Source of the DNA: an uncultured Alistipes sp. | GTDB taxonomy: Bacteria > Bacteroidota > Bacteroidia > Bacteroidales > Rikenellaceae | Length of the DNA stretch: 9,639 nt | Direction: 5' to 3' | Assembly (NCBI GenBank): GCA_947173915.1 | Contig: CAMWGZ010000038.1 | Location: forward strand, 1 to 9,639 | Part shown: positions 1-6,284 of the stretch, one piece after another | Position numbering within the stretch: position 1 is the stretch's first letter | Layout of the letters: each line of letters opens with the position of its first letter | The notes under the pieces: generated by a model | Told to the model about the DNA's origin: nothing | Databases searched by the model: none | What the model saw: only the letters and a program-made list of their open reading frames with translations | Made by a program: the position numbers and the translations under genes

Positions 1-473
1 TCATCCCGCAGCCCGACTTCAAGCAGAAGCAGACCCAGGTGGGCTACCTGGCGCGCATCGCCAACCTGCTGGGCATCGCAACGCCGAAGATCGCCTGCAT
101 CGCTCCTTCGGAGCAGCTGCTGCCGAGCGTGATCTCCTCGACCGAGGGCGCGCTGCTGGCCAAGATGGGCGACCGCGGCCAGCTGGGCAACGTCATCATC
201 GACGGTCCGCTGTCGATCGACGTAGCGCTCTACAAGGAGGTGGCCGAGCACAAGAAGGTCAAGGGTTCGTCGGTTGCCGGCGATGCCGACTGCCTGCTCT
301 TCCCCAACATCGAGTCGGGCAACATCTTCTTCAAGGCGGCTACCCACATGAGCGGCGGCGAAATCGCGGCAATGGTCATGGGTACGAAAGTTCCCTGCGT
401 GCTGACCTCGCGCGGCGACTCGAGCCTCACGAAACTCTACTCCATCGCACTGGCTTGTCTGGCTGCAAAATAA
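1..473 (+). CDS. ptb: Phosphate butyryltransferase, C-terminal part (5' end outside window)
   Basis: The reading frame is open from the window edge (first full codon at position 3) to TAA at 471-473, giving about 156 residues. This is roughly the C-terminal half of a family whose members are about 300 residues long. The segment matches the PTA/PTB phosphate acyltransferase fold: GYLARIANLLG, the serine-rich SVISSTEGALLAKMGDRGQ, a VIIDGPLSIDVA stretch, and the ending ADCLLFPNIESGN...KAATHMSGGEIAAMVMGTKVP. The enzyme transfers an acyl group from CoA to phosphate in the cytoplasm. Butyrate kinase follows after 19 bases, which supports phosphate butyryltransferase over phosphate acetyltransferase. 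In Bacteroidota the real substrates may include branched-chain acyl-CoAs such as isobutyryl-CoA; that is inference. The GTG at 39 is an internal Val codon, because the homologous sequence continues upstream of it. Confidence 0.9.
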   Translation, partial: IPQPDFKQKQTQVGYLARIANLLGIATPKIACIAPSEQLLPSVISSTEGALLAKMGDRGQLGNVIIDGPLSIDVALYKEVAEHKKVKGSSVAGDADCLLFPNIESGNIFFKAATHMSGGEIAAMVMGTKVPCVLTSRGDSSLTKLYSIALACLAAK

Positions 474-477
474 TCGT

Positions 478-485
478 AAAGAAGG
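478..485 (+). promoter_or_regulatory. Ribosome-binding site of butyrate kinase
   Basis: AAAGAAGG lies 7 bases before the ATG at 493. It is one base away from the AGGAGG core and is the clearest Shine-Dalgarno-like site in the window. The other genes rely on AU-rich leaders or translational coupling. It sits in the 19-base gap between ptb and buk. Confidence 0.5.
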
Positions 486-492
486 CTGATTT

Positions 493-1560
493 ATGGGATT
501 CAAAATTTTAGCGATCAATCCGGGATCGACCTCCACAAAAACCGCACTCTACGAAGACGACAAACCGCTGTTCGAACTCACGCTGCGCCACTCGGCCGAG
601 GAGATCGCCCGCTTCGCGACGATCATCGACCAGCTGGAATGGCGCCGCGACCTGATTCTGGACGCACTCAAGGAGAAGAACTTCGACATCAAGACCCTCT
701 CGGCCGTCATCGGCCGGGGCGGTCTGGTCAAGCCGATCGAGAGCGGCGTTTACGCCGTGAACGACGCGCTCAAGCACGACCTGGTAAACGCCAAGATGCA
801 CCACGCCTCGAACCTGGGCGGCCTGATCGCCGACCAGATCGCCGAGGCTGCCGGCGTGAAGGCCTACATCGCCGACCCGGTGGTCGTCGATGAGATGATC
901 GAGGAGGCGCGCATCAGCGGTCTGCCGGAGTGCCCCCGCATCTCGATCTTCCATGCCCTCAACCAGAAGGCTACGGCCCGCATCTACGCCAAGTCGCAGA
1001 ACCGCCGTTACGAGGAGATGAACCTCGTGGTGGTCCACCTGGGCGGCGGCATCTCGGTCAGCGCCCACCGTCAGGGCCGTGTCATCGACACGAACAACGC
1101 CCTCAACGGCGACGGCCCCCTGGCTCCCGAGCGTGCCGGCGGTCTTCCCGCCAGCGCCCTGGTCGATCTCTGCTTCTCGGGCCGCTACACCCAGGCCGAG
1201 CTGCACAAGCTGCTGGCCGGCAAGGGCGGCATGGTCGCGCTGATGGGTACCAACTCGATGCTCCAGATCTCGCAGATGATGGAGGCTGGCGATGCACGCG
1301 CTACGCTGATGCTCAACGCCATGTGCTACAATGTCGCGAAAGAGATCGGTGCGATGGCGACCACCATGTGCGGCAAGGTCGATGCCATCATCGTCACGGG
1401 CGGCATCGCCCACGACAAATACGTGGTCGAGTACCTGCGCGAGCGCTGCTCGTTCATCGCTCCGCTGGCCGTCTATCCCGGCGAGAACGAACTGGAGTCG
1501 CTTTCGGCCAACGCGCTGGGCGTACTTCGCGGCGAGATGACCCCGAAGGTCTATGCCTAA
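493..1560 (+). CDS. buk: Butyrate kinase
   Basis: A 355-residue cytoplasmic kinase of the acetate/butyrate kinase family (ASKHA fold). It interconverts acyl phosphate plus ADP with acid plus ATP. Family motifs appear in order: the phosphate-binding NPGSTSTK (9-16), GRGG (74-77), HALNQKA (154-160), the adenosine-site glycine loop HLGGGISVSAH (182-192), NGDGPLAPERAGGLP (205-219), TGGIAHD (302-308) and the C-terminal YPGENELESLSANALG (328-343). The length is normal for Buk and shorter than acetate kinase (about 400). The ATG has a fair ribosome-binding site. It follows ptb by 19 bases, so the two form one fermentation module: acyl-CoA to acyl phosphate to acid plus ATP. Bidirectional reversal (acid activation) is possible. 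The acyl chain specificity, butyrate or a branched acid, cannot be read from the sequence. Transcription probably ends at the hairpins just downstream. Confidence 0.96.
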   Translation: MGFKILAINPGSTSTKTALYEDDKPLFELTLRHSAEEIARFATIIDQLEWRRDLILDALKEKNFDIKTLSAVIGRGGLVKPIESGVYAVNDALKHDLVNAKMHHASNLGGLIADQIAEAAGVKAYIADPVVVDEMIEEARISGLPECPRISIFHALNQKATARIYAKSQNRRYEEMNLVVVHLGGGISVSAHRQGRVIDTNNALNGDGPLAPERAGGLPASALVDLCFSGRYTQAELHKLLAGKGGMVALMGTNSMLQISQMMEAGDARATLMLNAMCYNVAKEIGAMATTMCGKVDAIIVTGGIAHDKYVVEYLRERCSFIAPLAVYPGENELESLSANALGVLRGEMTPKVYA

Positions 1561-1566
1561 AGCTCC

Positions 1567-1590
1567 CGAAGTCCGGAATCCGGACATTCG
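1567..1590. repeat. Stem-loop downstream of butyrate kinase
   Basis: CGAAGTCCGG, loop AAT, then CCGGAC-A-TTCG form a 10-bp stem with one bulged A (1586), starting 7 bases after the buk stop. It has no U-tract of its own and directly precedes the bidirectional terminator. It could protect the 3' end of the ptb-buk mRNA or assist termination; the function is inference. Confidence 0.55.
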
Positions 1591-1592
1591 AT

Positions 1593-1630
1593 AAAAAAAC
1601 TGGTCGGGTTACCTCCCGACCAGTTTTTTT
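1593..1630. terminator. Bidirectional intrinsic terminator between buk and the flippase gene
   Basis: The left arm is AAAAAAACTGGTCGGG (1593-1608), the loop is TTACCT (1609-1614), and the right arm is CCCGACCAGTTTTTTT (1615-1630). This is a perfect 16-bp inverted repeat with a GC-containing 9-bp core. Read on either strand it ends in seven Us, so it can stop buk on the plus strand and the aroQ-pyk-flippase operon on the minus strand. The flippase TAA stop (minus strand 1611-1609) lies in the loop, and its codons for the last residues (KKLVG and part of R) form one arm. Confidence 0.93.
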
Positions 1631-3063
1631 ACGATCTCCAGCGTCGTCCGCCAGGCCTCCAGCCGAAAGAGCCGGCTCAGCCCGACGTAGCAGAGCACCC
1701 CGACGACCGCCTGAAGCAACAGGGCGGGAAGCGGCGCGAGCGGCACCCAGAGGCGCACGGCGCACACCGCGGCCGCCATCGCCGCCGTTACCAGCGCCAC
1801 GGGCAGCAGCGTCCGCAGAAAACGACCCCAGGTCAGCCCCGCATAACGGGTCGTCGCCCCGAAATTGACCACCATTTCGAAGAAGGTCATCGCAGCGAGT
1901 CCTCCCGTGAGCGCCAGCACGCCGCAGGGAATCGTCGCGGCCAGCACGAGGGTCATGACCACCTTTTTCAACACCTCCAGCCGTACGATGACCCCGCCGT
2001 CGCTCCGCACCTTGAGCACGTTGTAGGCCACCGAAGCGATCGGCGCGAAAAATCCCGAAAGCGCGATCGTCCGGAAATAGGGAACGATCGGCATCCACTT
2101 CTCCCCCAGCAGCGCAGCGAACATATCGGGTGCGACGCAGATAAGCCCCGCCGTCACGGGAAACATGACGAACGCCACGATCATGACCACCTGCCGGTAG
2201 CTCTCGGCGAACTTGACCCGGTCGCCGGCAATGGCCGAGAGCGCCGGAAAAGTGACGCTCTGCACCGCCTGCATGGTCGAACCGACAGAGAGATCCCGGA
2301 GCTTCTGCGCCTGGTTGAAGAACCCGAGCCGATCGACCGGATAGAGCTTGCCGACGAAGAGCTGCGAGACATTGTTGTACACGGCGGCGATCAGGTCCGT
2401 CGCCAGCAGCCGCAGGCTGAAGGGGGCCATCGCCCGCAGCTGTCGCCAGCCGCCCGAGGCACGGGGCCGCCAGCCGCCAGCCCGCCAGAGGAGCAGCGCC
2501 TTGACCCCCATCGCCGTGACGCGCTGCCCCACCAGGCTCCAGATGCCGCAGCCGCCGCAGGCCATGCCGACGGCCACCGCCCCGCCCGCGAAGGTCGAGG
2601 CGAAGACGATCTTCGAGAGGGAGGCGAACCGGAAGCAGCGCGTGAAAATAGTATTGGGAATGACGCACAGGGCGTTGAGCGGCAGCAGCAGGAACAGCAC
2701 CGGCGCGATCCGCGTCAGCAGGGGCATGCCGTAGAAACGGGCCACCCAAGGCATCGCCGCCACCAGCGCGGCGTAGAGCGCCAGCGAGACGACGACGTTG
2801 AAGCGAAAGACCGCCCCGTAGTCCCGCTCCGAGGGGGCCGGCATGCGGATGAGCGTCTGCGAGAATCCGCTGTCCACCACCACGAGGGCCAGCGTGACCA
2901 GAACGGTCGGGATGGTCATGATCCCCATGTCATCGGGTGTCAGCATCCGCAGCACCACGATGCTGACACCGGCCTGCAACAGCATCGAGGCGATCTTCTC
3001 GCCCAGACTCCACGCCACGCCGCTGGCGACCCGCTGCCGAAGTTCTCCGCCCACCTTGCGCAA
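1609..3063 (-). CDS. Polysaccharide flippase, Wzx/WzxC/TuaB-like (MOP superfamily)
   Basis: A 484-residue polytopic membrane protein with about 12-14 hydrophobic segments, normal for the polysaccharide-biosynthesis flippases that move lipid-linked sugars across the inner membrane. Family hallmarks: an N-terminal GVAWSLGEKIAS (15-26), VVLRMLTPDDMGIM (36-49), the signature DSGFSQTLIRMP (64-75) followed by DYGAVFRFN (81-89), the GIWSLVGQR segment (173-181), and DRLGFFNQAQKLRDL (244-258). This resembles the WzxC/TuaB branch. The frame begins immediately after the pyk stop, and the first possible start is TTG at 3063-3061. GTG at codon 4 is the main alternative, since the first internal ATG (codon 27) would cut into the first membrane helix. 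No Shine-Dalgarno is visible, so translation probably depends on pyk. No glycosyltransferase lies nearby, so the glycan it moves is unknown. Confidence 0.88.
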   Translation of the reverse strand: MRKVGGELRQRVASGVAWSLGEKIASMLLQAGVSIVVLRMLTPDDMGIMTIPTVLVTLALVVVDSGFSQTLIRMPAPSERDYGAVFRFNVVVSLALYAALVAAMPWVARFYGMPLLTRIAPVLFLLLPLNALCVIPNTIFTRCFRFASLSKIVFASTFAGGAVAVGMACGGCGIWSLVGQRVTAMGVKALLLWRAGGWRPRASGGWRQLRAMAPFSLRLLATDLIAAVYNNVSQLFVGKLYPVDRLGFFNQAQKLRDLSVGSTMQAVQSVTFPALSAIAGDRVKFAESYRQVVMIVAFVMFPVTAGLICVAPDMFAALLGEKWMPIVPYFRTIALSGFFAPIASVAYNVLKVRSDGGVIVRLEVLKKVVMTLVLAATIPCGVLALTGGLAAMTFFEMVVNFGATTRYAGLTWGRFLRTLLPVALVTAAMAAAVCAVRLWVPLAPLPALLLQAVVGVLCYVGLSRLFRLEAWRTTLEIVKKLVGR

Positions 3064-4551
3064 CTATTGTTTGTCCTCCGGCCGCAGCCCCTCCTCGCGG
3101 GCGCACAGCCGTTCGACGGTCGATATTTCAAGGTAGGAGGCCCCGTGCCGCGATCCGAAGCTGCCGCCGACCACGGCGACCAGATCGCTCTCCACGACCG
3201 CCTCCCGCTCCCGCAGCAGGCCGATCGCCTCCGAGACGAAACGGAAGCGGTCCTCGTAACGCGCGCAGGCTTGCTGCTCGCGCAGCACGGGCACCACGCC
3301 GTAGGAGAGGGCCAGGATCCGCTGGGCATGGAGCGAGTAGCAGACGGCAACGACCGGCCGCCGCCCCCGGAACGCCGCCAGATAGCGGCCCGTCCGCCCC
3401 GTGAGGGTGTCGAGCACCACCCAGCGGATCGGCAGATTGACCGAAGCGCGCACGGCCGAGCGTGCCAGCTGCGCCGTTACTTCGTGTTCGACCGACACCA
3501 TGTTCATGTCGATCAGCGGCGGGAAGCGCTCCTCGTCGCGCTCCACCTCGCGGGCCACGCGGGCCATCGTCTCGACCGCCTCGACGGGATAGTCGCCCGC
3601 CGCCGTCTCGTCGCTCAGCATCACGGCATCGACGCGCTCGTAGATGGCACCGGCCACGTCGCTTACCTCGGCACGTGTCGGGCGAGGCGAGCGGACCATC
3701 GAATAGAGCATCTGGGTGGCGATGATGACCGGGCGCTTGGCCGCGATGCAGCGTTCGACGATGCGCCGCTGTGCCCCGGGGATCTGTTCGGCCGGAAGCT
3801 CCACCCCCAGGTCGCCCCGGGCCACCATCACGCCGTAGGAGGCCTCGACGATCTCGTCCAGATGATCCAGCCCCTCGCGGTTCTCGATCTTCGAGATGAT
3901 CTTGATCGGGCTGCGGTGGCGGTCCAGAATCTCCTGCACGGCCCGCACGTCGGCGGCGCTCCGCACGAAGGAGTGGGCGATGAAATCGACACCTCCGCCC
4001 ACGGCCCACTCGATGAAGCGGCGGTCCTTCTCCGTCAGGGGCGGCAGGTCGATCCGCACCCCGGGGACATTGACGCTCTTGCGCGAGCGGAGCACCCCGC
4101 CCCGCAGGAAACGGCAGTGCAGCACCTCCGCGCTCTTCCGCTCGACAAGCAGCTCCAGCTCGCCGTCGGCGATGAGCAGCCGCGCCCCCGGCTCTATGTC
4201 GCGGACGATGCCGGGCACGTTGAGGCGGATCGTCTCACGCGTGGTGGGCTCGCCGTCGGCCGTACCGCACACCGCCACGCGGTCGCCCGCCCGGAACTCG
4301 ATCGCCTCGCCGCAGGCCGCGTCGATGGCCGTGACCCGGATTTCGGGACCCTTGGTGTCGAGCAGGACCGGAATCGAGGGATCGACCCGGTGGACCGCCC
4401 CGACGATCCGGGCGGCATCCTCCAGCGTCGCGTGGGCCGAATTGATGCGCACGACATCCATCCCCGCGTCGTAAAGACGGCGGATCAGCGCCTCGTCCGC
4501 CCGAAGCGAGGACAGGGTGGCCACGATCTTGGTTTTCTTGTCCGTTCTCAT
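3064..4551 (-). CDS. pyk: Pyruvate kinase
   Basis: A 495-residue cytoplasmic enzyme converting phosphoenolpyruvate plus ADP to pyruvate plus ATP, the last step of glycolysis. Visible elements: TKIVATLS (7-14), VVRINSAHA (33-41), LLDTKGPEIR (63-72), then the B domain to about residue 165. The catalytic-lysine signature KIENREG (221-227) and RGDLGVELP (245-253) follow. Next come ATQMLYSM (278-285), PTRAEVSDVA (291-300), AVMLSDETA (309-317) and a C-terminal domain. The lysine is K221, with metal ligands E223 and D247. Departures from textbook enzymes are NSAHA where many have NFSHG, and SDETA for SGETA; I recall Bacteroidota enzymes being similar. Glu70 in DTKGPE suggests the potassium-dependent class. 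The ATG overlaps the aroQ stop (ATGA, 4551-4548), a sign of translational coupling. Sharing a transcript with aroQ links two users of phosphoenolpyruvate supply, which may only reflect a conserved gene order. Confidence 0.96.
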   Translation of the reverse strand: MRTDKKTKIVATLSSLRADEALIRRLYDAGMDVVRINSAHATLEDAARIVGAVHRVDPSIPVLLDTKGPEIRVTAIDAACGEAIEFRAGDRVAVCGTADGEPTTRETIRLNVPGIVRDIEPGARLLIADGELELLVERKSAEVLHCRFLRGGVLRSRKSVNVPGVRIDLPPLTEKDRRFIEWAVGGGVDFIAHSFVRSAADVRAVQEILDRHRSPIKIISKIENREGLDHLDEIVEASYGVMVARGDLGVELPAEQIPGAQRRIVERCIAAKRPVIIATQMLYSMVRSPRPTRAEVSDVAGAIYERVDAVMLSDETAAGDYPVEAVETMARVAREVERDEERFPPLIDMNMVSVEHEVTAQLARSAVRASVNLPIRWVVLDTLTGRTGRYLAAFRGRRPVVAVCYSLHAQRILALSYGVVPVLREQQACARYEDRFRFVSEAIGLLREREAVVESDLVAVVGGSFGSRHGASYLEISTVERLCAREEGLRPEDKQ

Positions 4552-5003
4552 GACCGGCTCTGTTTATCGGGTTCGCTTCGGAGGCAGATCCTGCGCAGCG
4601 CCTCCACCCCCAGCCGGTAGGACTCCAGACCGAAGCCCATGATCGAGCCGCACACCACGCCGGCCAGCAGCGAGACATGCCGGAACTCCTCGCGCGCCAG
4701 GATCGAGGAGATATGCACCTCGACGACCGGCAGCGACACCGCCGACACCGCATCGCGCAGCGCCACGGAGGTGTGGGTGTAGCCGCCCGCGTTGAACACC
4801 GCCCCGTCGCAGGTGCCGTCGGCGCGGTGGAGCGCGTCGATCAGCTCCCCCTCGACATTGGACTGGCAGTAGAGGAACTCCGTGTCGGGATACTCCCGCC
4901 GCAAAGCGGCCAGGAACTCTTCGAAAGTCTCGGTCCCATATACCCCGGGATCCCTGCGTCCCTGCAGGTTGAGGTTGGGACCGTTCAGTATCAGAATTTT
5001 CAT
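4548..5003 (-). CDS. aroQ: 3-dehydroquinate dehydratase, type II
   Basis: A 151-residue enzyme that dehydrates 3-dehydroquinate to 3-dehydroshikimate in the shikimate pathway. Type II dehydroquinases are usually about 145-155 residues and form dodecamers in the cytoplasm. Motifs: NGPNLNLQG (7-15) with the lid arginine region RRDPG, the catalytic-base tyrosine Y22 in VYG, CQSNVEGELID (46-56), FNAGGYTHTSVALRDA (70-85) with N71, and VEVHISSILAREEFRH (94-109) with catalytic H97. The start at 5003 was chosen because MKILILNGPN is the family N-terminus. The frame is open 16 codons further upstream, but that extension is charged and not family-like. It is the first gene of a minus-strand operon with pyk and the flippase, and it overlaps pyk by four bases. 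There is no clear Shine-Dalgarno, and the leader is rich in A and C. Confidence 0.96.
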   Translation of the reverse strand: MKILILNGPNLNLQGRRDPGVYGTETFEEFLAALRREYPDTEFLYCQSNVEGELIDALHRADGTCDGAVFNAGGYTHTSVALRDAVSAVSLPVVEVHISSILAREEFRHVSLLAGVVCGSIMGFGLESYRLGVEALRRICLRSEPDKQSRS

Positions 5004-5067
5004 CGTCGTATCGTTTTTCGGGCTTCGAGATCCGCCCTTCGGAAAGAGCACACTTCAAAAACCGTCG

Positions 5068-5103
5068 CAAAGAAAACAATATTTTTCCACCCGGCCTTGC
5101 AAA
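5068..5103 (-). promoter_or_regulatory. Weak candidate promoter for aroQ-pyk-flippase
   Basis: On the minus strand TTTCTTTG (5075-5068) matches the Bacteroidota -7 box TAnnTTTG with one mismatch, and TTTG (5103-5100) could be the -33 box. The spacer of 24 bases is longer than the usual 19-21. It is the best candidate I see upstream of aroQ but is not a strong one. A promoter further upstream, beyond thiL's start, is also possible. Confidence 0.3.
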
Positions 5104-5145
5104 AAGGGAAAAAGCGCATCCGCCCGGCCAACAAAAACGCCCGGC
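5090..5145. repeat. Short direct repeats CGCCCGGC in the aroQ/thiL intergenic region
   Basis: CGCCCGGC occurs at 5121-5128 and 5138-5145 (17 bases apart), with a related CCCGGC at 5090-5095. They lie in the 180-base divergent region between aroQ and thiL, upstream of the thiL -7 box. They could be operator half-sites or simple GC-rich chance; nothing else in the region explains them. Confidence 0.25.
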
Positions 5146-5171
5146 AGCGAGCGGTTCCCCCGAAGATTGCC

Positions 5172-5179
5172 TATCTTTG
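5172..5179 (+). promoter_or_regulatory. Promoter -7 element of thiL
   Basis: TATCTTTG fits the Bacteroidota -7 consensus TAnnTTTG exactly and ends only four bases before the thiL ATG at 5184. No good TTG -33 box is found at the usual distance upstream. If transcription starts a few bases downstream of the box, as is usual, the mRNA begins at or next to the start codon. Confidence 0.65.
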
Positions 5180-5183
5180 CCGC

Positions 5184-6116
5184 ATGACTGAATTCGGACT
5201 CATCGACACCATCCGCCGCATGTTCGCGGCGATTCCCCGCAACGGATTCGACGGCATCGGCGACGACTGCACGACGCTGCCGCTCGGCGACGGCTCGGCG
5301 CTGGTATTCACGACCGACCTGCTGGCCGAGAACATCCACTTCCTGCGCCGCGCCACCTCGCCCGGAGAGCTGGGCGGCAAGGCGCTGGCCGTGAACCTGA
5401 GCGACGTGGCGGCAATGGGCGCGCGCCCCGTGGCCACGCTCCTCTCGCTGGCCATCCCCCGCGACCTGCCCGACGGGTGGATCGAAGCCTTCATGGAGGG
5501 CTACCGCTCGCTCTCGGAGCGCTACGGTGTCGGACTGGTCGGGGGCGACACGACCGCCTCCGATTCGGGACTCGTCATCAACGTCACGGCGATCGGCCGC
5601 GCGGCCGAGGGTTGCATCAAGCGGCGTAGCGATGCCCGCCCCGGCGACCTGATCGCCGTCGGCGGTCCGCTGGGCGAATCGGGAGCCGGGCTGCAGGATA
5701 TTCTGGCAGGCCGCTGCGACACCCCGCTGGCCCGCATCCACCGCAATCCGCAGCCGCAGGTCGAAGAGGGAATCTGGCTCGGCGAACGCCCCGAAGTGCA
5801 CGCCATGATGGACATTTCGGACGGCATCGCCTCCGACCTGCGCCACATCCTCGACCGCTCGGGTGTCGGGGCGCAGATCGACATCGAATCGATCCCCACC
5901 TCCGTCGCCGTCGAAACGGCCGTCTCGGGAGGCGAGGACTACAAGCTGCTCTTTACCTTCGCGGCCGAAGCGGCCGACACGCTCGCACGCGACTATGCGG
6001 CGCGCTTCGGCGAAGGGTTCCACGTCATCGGCCGCATCACGACCGGCGACCGGCTCGAATGGCTCCTCAACGGAGTGCCCCAGCAGGTCGATTGGCAGGG
6101 ATTCCGCCACTACTGA
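5184..6116 (+). CDS. thiL: Thiamine-monophosphate kinase
   Basis: A 310-residue enzyme of the PurM/AIR-synthase-like ATP-binding superfamily. It phosphorylates thiamine monophosphate to thiamine diphosphate, the last step of thiamine cofactor synthesis, in the cytoplasm. Motifs: N-terminal EFGLIDTI (3-10), GIGDDC (24-29) with metal-binding D27 and D28, TTDLLAENIHFL (43-54), GGKALAVNLSDVAAMGARP (64-82), GLVGGDTT (117-124), MMDISDGIASDL (208-219), SGGEDYKLLFT (248-258) and the C-terminal VDWQGFRHY. The ATG at 5184 was chosen because EF.LI at residue 3 matches known ThiL N-termini; the longer open frame upstream is non-coding. It is slightly short. The linker between ESIP (235-238) and SGGEDY is only nine residues, where E. 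coli ThiL has about twenty. I see no TPP riboswitch upstream. Confidence 0.95.
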   Translation: MTEFGLIDTIRRMFAAIPRNGFDGIGDDCTTLPLGDGSALVFTTDLLAENIHFLRRATSPGELGGKALAVNLSDVAAMGARPVATLLSLAIPRDLPDGWIEAFMEGYRSLSERYGVGLVGGDTTASDSGLVINVTAIGRAAEGCIKRRSDARPGDLIAVGGPLGESGAGLQDILAGRCDTPLARIHRNPQPQVEEGIWLGERPEVHAMMDISDGIASDLRHILDRSGVGAQIDIESIPTSVAVETAVSGGEDYKLLFTFAAEAADTLARDYAARFGEGFHVIGRITTGDRLEWLLNGVPQQVDWQGFRHY

Positions 6117-6191
6117 TCCGCCGACGGCAGCCCCGCACCGCAGCGCCCACCGCCCACTCGCCCGGCCGTCACGCCCCGCCTCTGAAACGAA

Positions 6192-6232
6192 GGACCGGAT
6201 TCCGAGTGCAGGAATCCGGTCCGTATCTTTTT
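6192..6232 (+). terminator. Intrinsic terminator of thiL
   Basis: GGACCGGATTCC (6192-6203), loop GAGTGCA, and GGAATCCGGTCC (6211-6222) form a perfect 12-bp stem, followed by GTATCTTTTT (6223-6232) as an imperfect U-tract. It is 75 bases after the thiL stop. On the minus strand the stem is followed by TTCGTTTC, so it could also weakly terminate the hpt-queE-divIC transcript that converges on it. The rest of the 6117-6284 gap holds nothing else I recognise. Confidence 0.85.
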
Positions 6233-6284
6233 CCGCCGCTGTGCCCGTGCGCTGCGTGCCGAGCCGCGCATGCGACGCTGCGCC

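Noticed and set aside
508..1587. A 359-codon minus-strand open frame opposite butyrate kinase
   Set aside because: It is an antisense shadow of buk, with composition dominated by G, A, D, R and V and no domain motif. The long antisense frames opposite thiL (5055-6110) and the C11 protease (8351-9538) were rejected for the same reason.
1609..4551. A genuine pyruvate kinase-flippase fusion gene interrupted by a sequencing error
   Set aside because: The pyruvate kinase ends at a normal C-terminal length and the flippase starts with a normal family N-terminus. A soluble glycolytic enzyme fused to a polytopic flippase has no precedent I know, so two genes is the simpler reading.
3067..4620. A 517-codon plus-strand open frame opposite pyruvate kinase
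   Set aside because: It is antisense to a complete, motif-rich pyruvate kinase. Its translation is rich in R, H, D, G and A with no recognisable fold, the usual shadow frame in GC-rich DNA.
5004..5051. A 16-residue N-terminal extension of AroQ
   Set aside because: The frame is open, but MKILILNGPN is the family start and the extension (MLFPKGGSRSPK...) has no family match. The ATG at 5003 is preferred.
5004..5183. TPP riboswitch upstream of thiL
   Set aside because: I find no CTGAGA or the other conserved TPP-aptamer segments, and the -7 box next to the ATG leaves no room for a transcribed leader.
1575..6219. Shared word GGAATCCGG in the hairpins after buk and after thiL as a dispersed repeat family
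   Set aside because: Only a 9-base word is shared, the stems differ otherwise, and two copies in GC-rich hairpins are too few to claim a repeat family.
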